NCBI RefSeq assembly: GCF_003966265.1
Contig: NZ_RXNV01000023.1
Span: forward strand, 1-36,534
From: Shewanella atlantica
GTDB lineage: Bacteria > Pseudomonadota > Gammaproteobacteria > Enterobacterales > Shewanellaceae
DNA: 36,534 nt
Direction: 5' to 3'
The notes beneath the pieces are model-generated. The model saw only the letters and a list, made by a program, of their open reading frames with translations, was not told where the DNA came from and did not search any database. Shown here in pieces: positions 34,560-36,534 of this stretch (positions are counted from its first letter, which is position 1; each line of letters starts with the position of its first letter). The position numbers were made by a program, and so were the translations under genes.

Positions 34560-34852
34560 GTTTAGAGTTAATGCATTGGGTCAAGCATCGGAAGTGGTAC
34601 AAACACCGACGGCGTTAGGACGGCAACCTTTGCGAAAGGGTTGAACCACGAACCTAGACTGAAGTTAGGTACCACGTCGAAAAAAGTAAGGTTGGCGCTG
34701 CTCACTCAATGGTGAGTAATCCACGGATATCAGCATGAGAACCGACGAATCTACTTGCTTCATCTGGTGTATTAACTCATTTAACTATGAGTAATGGTGC
34801 TAAATAAAATAGCAGGGATCACTATGTTTAACTTGACGTGGGGAGTCATACC
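34560..34852 (+). ncRNA. Predicted seekRNA/bridge RNA of the IS1111-group element
   Basis: IS1111-group elements encode the guide RNA between the transposase stop and the right end. Here GTGGTAC (34594-34600) and GTACCAC (34669-34675) form a perfect 7-bp stem around an internal loop capped by a hairpin at 34624-34643 (CAACCTTT/AAAGGGTTG). The 5' loop strand has GGCGTTAGG (34611-34619), the exact complement of CCTAACGCC in the restored target. The 3' strand has ACCTAGAC (34652-34659), identical to the left target-IS junction at 33241-33248. GTTAGGTA (34664-34671) is also complementary to TACCTAAC. Two further hairpins (34701-34716, 34775-34792) may form the donor part. The RNA ends are not known. 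Confidence 0.7.
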
Positions 34853-34995
34853 AACGCCTGCACGGCGGGTGCTGTATAGGGACATACAAATGTCGTGATC
34901 ACATGGATGTGAATGAACGACGTATGTGCAGGCACTTCTGTGACACGACACGAGTATATCCCTATAGTCTCGGCCGTATCTGCACTGGGGGATTT
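34853..34995. repeat. Long imperfect inverted repeat, right of the IS
   Basis: Two arms of about 45-50 bp are imperfectly complementary. The best parts are TATAGGGA (34875-34882) with TCCCTATA (34959-34966), and TGTCGTGATCACA (34891-34903) with TGTGACACGACA (34939-34950; one bulged base). The loop holds small hairpins (ACATGGATGT, GTGCAGGCAC). The left edge is the attC-like half-site AACGCCTGC, so a single strand could fold as a long hairpin, as attC sites do. A MITE-like element is an alternative. Confidence 0.65.
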
Positions 34996-35535
34996 TGTCT
35001 CTTCGATTTGGCTTTGTTGATACGCTTCGTAACTTATTTATGCCCCAAAGTTTGTTAGCCTTCGAATGAAGGCTGATTACATTTTCTATGTTGATTCATT
35101 TGGCTTACTTTTTATTTGAACATGGGTTTATAAATTTTACCTTCATCGTTATCTAACGCCTGCCCGGCAGGGCAGTCCTGTCTGTACAAAACCGTGGCCC
35201 AAATACCTATGCCATTACATCCTTTAATGACGACATATTGCTGTGCATTGATGGTTCCTTAAAGCTTAATTTTACTTCATTGGTAGTGTTCCTTCTCTAT
35301 ACCAAATTTGTGTCTTTCCTATATAACTTCACAACGACAGAAAGCGCTAGGGTCAACTTAGACTGCTCTTTGTGCTGTGGGGGGAGGTCAACCGAAATGA
35401 TTCCTTGAAGTAAATCATGCTATTAAAATACCTGTTGTTTTTATTGAAGTTAGTCACAAACTGCTGCGCAACATTGGTGCAACATACTTGCAGCATCAGT
35501 TTTGGGTGTAAATAACTATAAATAGGGAGCATTAA
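34996..35535. other. Non-coding stretch with attC-like module copy B
   Basis: No gene is supported. At 35048-35175 lies the second attC-like module: AAGTTTGTTAGCC, palindrome AGCCTTCG/GAAGGCT, a variable part of about 75 bases, then CTTCATCGTTATCTAACGCC and the perfect palindrome CTGCCCGGCAGGGCAG. ATCTAAC fits RYYYAAC. This copy is uninterrupted and shows what the IS target looked like. The remainder, 35176-35535, is AT-rich; CTATAAATAG just before 35530 may contain the -10 of the lipoprotein gene. Confidence 0.6.
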
Positions 35536-35928
35536 GTGCGATTAACGTTATTTTCAATTTTAGCAATGTTTATATTATTTGGTTGTAATAGTGACTCCGC
35601 AGAAGTAGATGATTGCCCAATAGTCACAGAGCCTGTGATCATAAGTGCAGTCACAGTTAAATTTCATGACGCTAACAGCCAGCCTTTAAATGTTTGTGAT
35701 GGCATAGTTACGATAAGCCGTGATGGTTACCACGAAGTATTTTATGGATCTAGTTATAGCAATTGTGAGTCAATGTATAGTCTCAGCGGCGGGTACGACT
35801 TTACGTCACACAATGTGTTGGTAGAAAAGGCGGGTTACGAATTTCAAGAATTTGACAATATTGTTCCAGTTGAAACCAAGTGTGGTTATGAAACCTTCGA
35901 ACTAAACGTGTTCCTTGAGGAGTATTAA
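35536..35928 (+). CDS. Small hypothetical lipoprotein
   Basis: A 130-residue protein starting with GTG, with AGGGAG seven bases before it. The N-terminus MRLTLFSILAMFILFGC is a lipoprotein signal with the lipidated Cys at residue 17. The mature part has four further cysteines (DDCPIV, NVCDGIV, SNCESMY, TKCGYE) that could form disulfides, and alternates like a beta-sandwich (VTVKFHDANSQPLNV, VTISRDGYHEVFYG, YDFTSHNVLVEKAGYEFQEF), similar to carboxypeptidase-regulatory-like folds. I do not recognise a named family. It is the only well-supported gene of the gene-poor right end; composition is AT-richer than the backbone, in line with transfer. Confidence 0.75.
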   Translation: MRLTLFSILAMFILFGCNSDSAEVDDCPIVTEPVIISAVTVKFHDANSQPLNVCDGIVTISRDGYHEVFYGSSYSNCESMYSLSGGYDFTSHNVLVEKAGYEFQEFDNIVPVETKCGYETFELNVFLEEY

Positions 35929-35941
35929 AAAGGTTAGCTTT

Positions 35942-35974
35942 CCGGGTTCAAAAGTTAGTGATTTTTGAACTCGG
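35942..35974. other. Strong hairpin after the lipoprotein gene
   Basis: CCGGGTTCAAAA (35942-35953) pairs with TTTTTGAACTCGG (35962-35974), about 11 bp with one bulge and an 8-nt loop, 14 bp after the stop. No T-run follows, but the A/T-rich inner part would allow a weak terminator in either direction. Confidence 0.45.
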
Positions 35975-36014
35975 GCTTGCGCACAGTCACATGACTGACC
36001 TGAGGAGTTGCGCA

Positions 36015-36203
36015 ATGCATCTCTGGGTAGCGATATCAATAACGGTATTGTTGAATGGGGGCGCCTATTACAGCTACTCTACATGTAGCAATTATGGTTT
36101 AACCCAAATTGAAACCACAGAGTACCTTGGGCATATACAGTATCAAGGGCTAGATTCACCAATATTTCCCCCTTGTAGTGGCACACTAAACTTGGCCACC
36201 TGA
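36015..36203 (+). CDS. Possible small membrane protein, uncertain
   Basis: A 62-codon frame starting at an ATG with GAGGAG seven bases before it. The N-terminus (MHLWVAISITVLLNGGAYYS) could be a membrane helix or signal peptide; the remainder has two Cys and no known motif. The good ribosome site is the only positive sign. It may be a chance frame or the remnant of a gene. Confidence 0.3.
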   Translation: MHLWVAISITVLLNGGAYYSYSTCSNYGLTQIETTEYLGHIQYQGLDSPIFPPCSGTLNLAT

Positions 36204-36418
36204 TTAGAGGTGTTATCACCACTTCTGTAGTTAATAGGGTCAGAGCTTTTTTTATCAAAAGAAGCATTAAAGAGTTCGGAGTGACTGAGGGCTTTCGGAT
36301 AAACTAAGATACATTTCTAATCAAAGTCAGGTTAATTAGCTCTATTGCTCTAACAAGCTTATGTACAAAAGCGTGATATCAAGTAGAGCTTAAATCGAAG
36401 CGATAAACACTAAAGTGT
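36204..36418. other. Non-coding stretch before the second IS
   Basis: No gene is supported. There is a small hairpin (GGTG/CACC near 36210-36224), a T-run near 36249 and, right before the second IS, the short palindrome ACACT-AA-AGTGT (about 36407-36418). Nothing else is recognised. Confidence 0.4.
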
Positions 36419-36534
36419 AGATAATTGGACTCCCCACTTTCTAATCAGTTACGGTATATCTCAATTCTCACGAGATTTCGGAGTCCAAAATGAAAAGTAC
36501 TATTGTTGGTGTTGATCTGGCTAAAAATGTGATT
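36419..36534 (+). mobile_element. Left end of a second IS110-family element, cut by the window
   Basis: TTGGACTCCCCAC (from 36425) matches the left-end type of IS1111-group elements and is followed by a transposase start. With a 7-bp extension the left end would be near 36419. GGAGTCCAA (36480-36488), the exact reverse complement of TTGGACTCC (36425-36433), overlaps the transposase ribosome site, the same arrangement as in the first IS. The right end and any guide RNA lie outside the window. Confidence 0.75.
36490..36534 (+). CDS. IS110-family transposase, N-terminal fragment at the window edge
   Basis: Only 15 residues are in the window (MKSTIVGVDLAKNVI). GVDLAKN with the first catalytic Asp is the typical start of IS110/IS1111 transposases. 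GGAG lies six bases before the ATG. It differs from the transposase at 33367, so this is another element. Confidence 0.8.
   Translation, partial: MKSTIVGVDLAKNVI

Larger units (their letters stand above)
33245..34852 (+). mobile_element. Complete IS1111-group insertion sequence (IS110 family)
   Basis: Perfect 13-bp subterminal inverted repeats are seen: ATGACTCCCCACG (33252-33264) and CGTGGGGAGTCAT (34837-34849). In known IS1111 members about 7 bp lie outside the left and 3 bp outside the right repeat; applying this gives ends at 33245 and 34852 (1,608 bp). Inside are an intact DEDD transposase and a 330-nt noncoding 3' region, where IS1111-group elements keep their guide RNA. Removing it restores ACCT-AACGCCTGC, matching the site near 35151. 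No target duplication is seen, as expected for IS110 family. The exact ends may differ by one to three bases. Confidence 0.9.

Noticed and set aside
34354..34602. 82-codon minus-strand frame at the end of the IS transposase
   Set aside because: Antisense to the transposase and to the predicted guide RNA; no known family.
34853..35175. A complete integron attC site or cassette
   Set aside because: RYYYAAC half-sites are present but no matching GTTRRRY end with complementary inner boxes was found, and no integrase gene is in view; kept as attC-like only.

Overview
The window looks like chromosomal DNA of a Shewanella-type marine gammaproteobacterium. This rests on the motX gene between rnr and purA, the zapG-degQ-degS block, the mla/kds/lpt/rpoN/pts block, and an octaheme c-type cytochrome lipoprotein. 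The genus call is an inference from gene order and protein likeness; no database search was possible.

Positions 1-31,500 are mostly a conserved housekeeping backbone. On the minus strand lie rlmB, rnr, motX, purA, a DUF2065 membrane protein, rpsI, rplM and zapE. On the plus strand follow zapG, degQ and degS (envelope protease quality control). An accessory block on the minus strand comes next (12.2-16.8 kb): a small membrane protein, an octaheme cytochrome lipoprotein with a cadherin-like domain, a REC-ArsR-type response regulator and a membrane histidine kinase. A perfect 10-bp inverted repeat before the cytochrome gene is a good operator candidate. Then come murA-ibaG-mlaBCDEF (minus) and, divergently, a Ca/Na antiporter gene-kdsD-kdsC-lptC-lptA-lptB-rpoN-hpf-ptsN-rapZ-ptsO-mgtE (plus). 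The two divergent sets together cover peptidoglycan precursor synthesis, phospholipid retrograde transport, Kdo synthesis, LPS export and nitrogen-PTS control.

From about 31.5 kb to the end the DNA is rearranged and gene-poor. A modA-like gene lies in a 684-bp tandem duplication that yields a truncated second copy with its own upstream region. The duplication ends where a complete IS1111-group (IS110 family) insertion sequence begins. That element has perfect 13-bp subterminal inverted repeats, an intact DEDD transposase, and a roughly 330-nt noncoding 3' region. This region folds on paper into a stem, internal loop and apical hairpin typical of a bridge RNA/seekRNA. Its loop carries stretches that match the reconstructed insertion site, an attC-like RYYYAAC half-site that also occurs about 1.9 kb away. 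In both IS elements of the window the transposase Shine-Dalgarno region has an inverted copy near the left end, suggesting protection against read-through translation. The right end holds a long imperfect inverted repeat, a small lipoprotein gene and the start of a second IS110-family element cut by the window edge.

The most interesting items are the self-consistent RNA-guided IS with its readable target match, the duplication breakpoint at the IS insertion point, and the REC-ArsR/octaheme cytochrome module.
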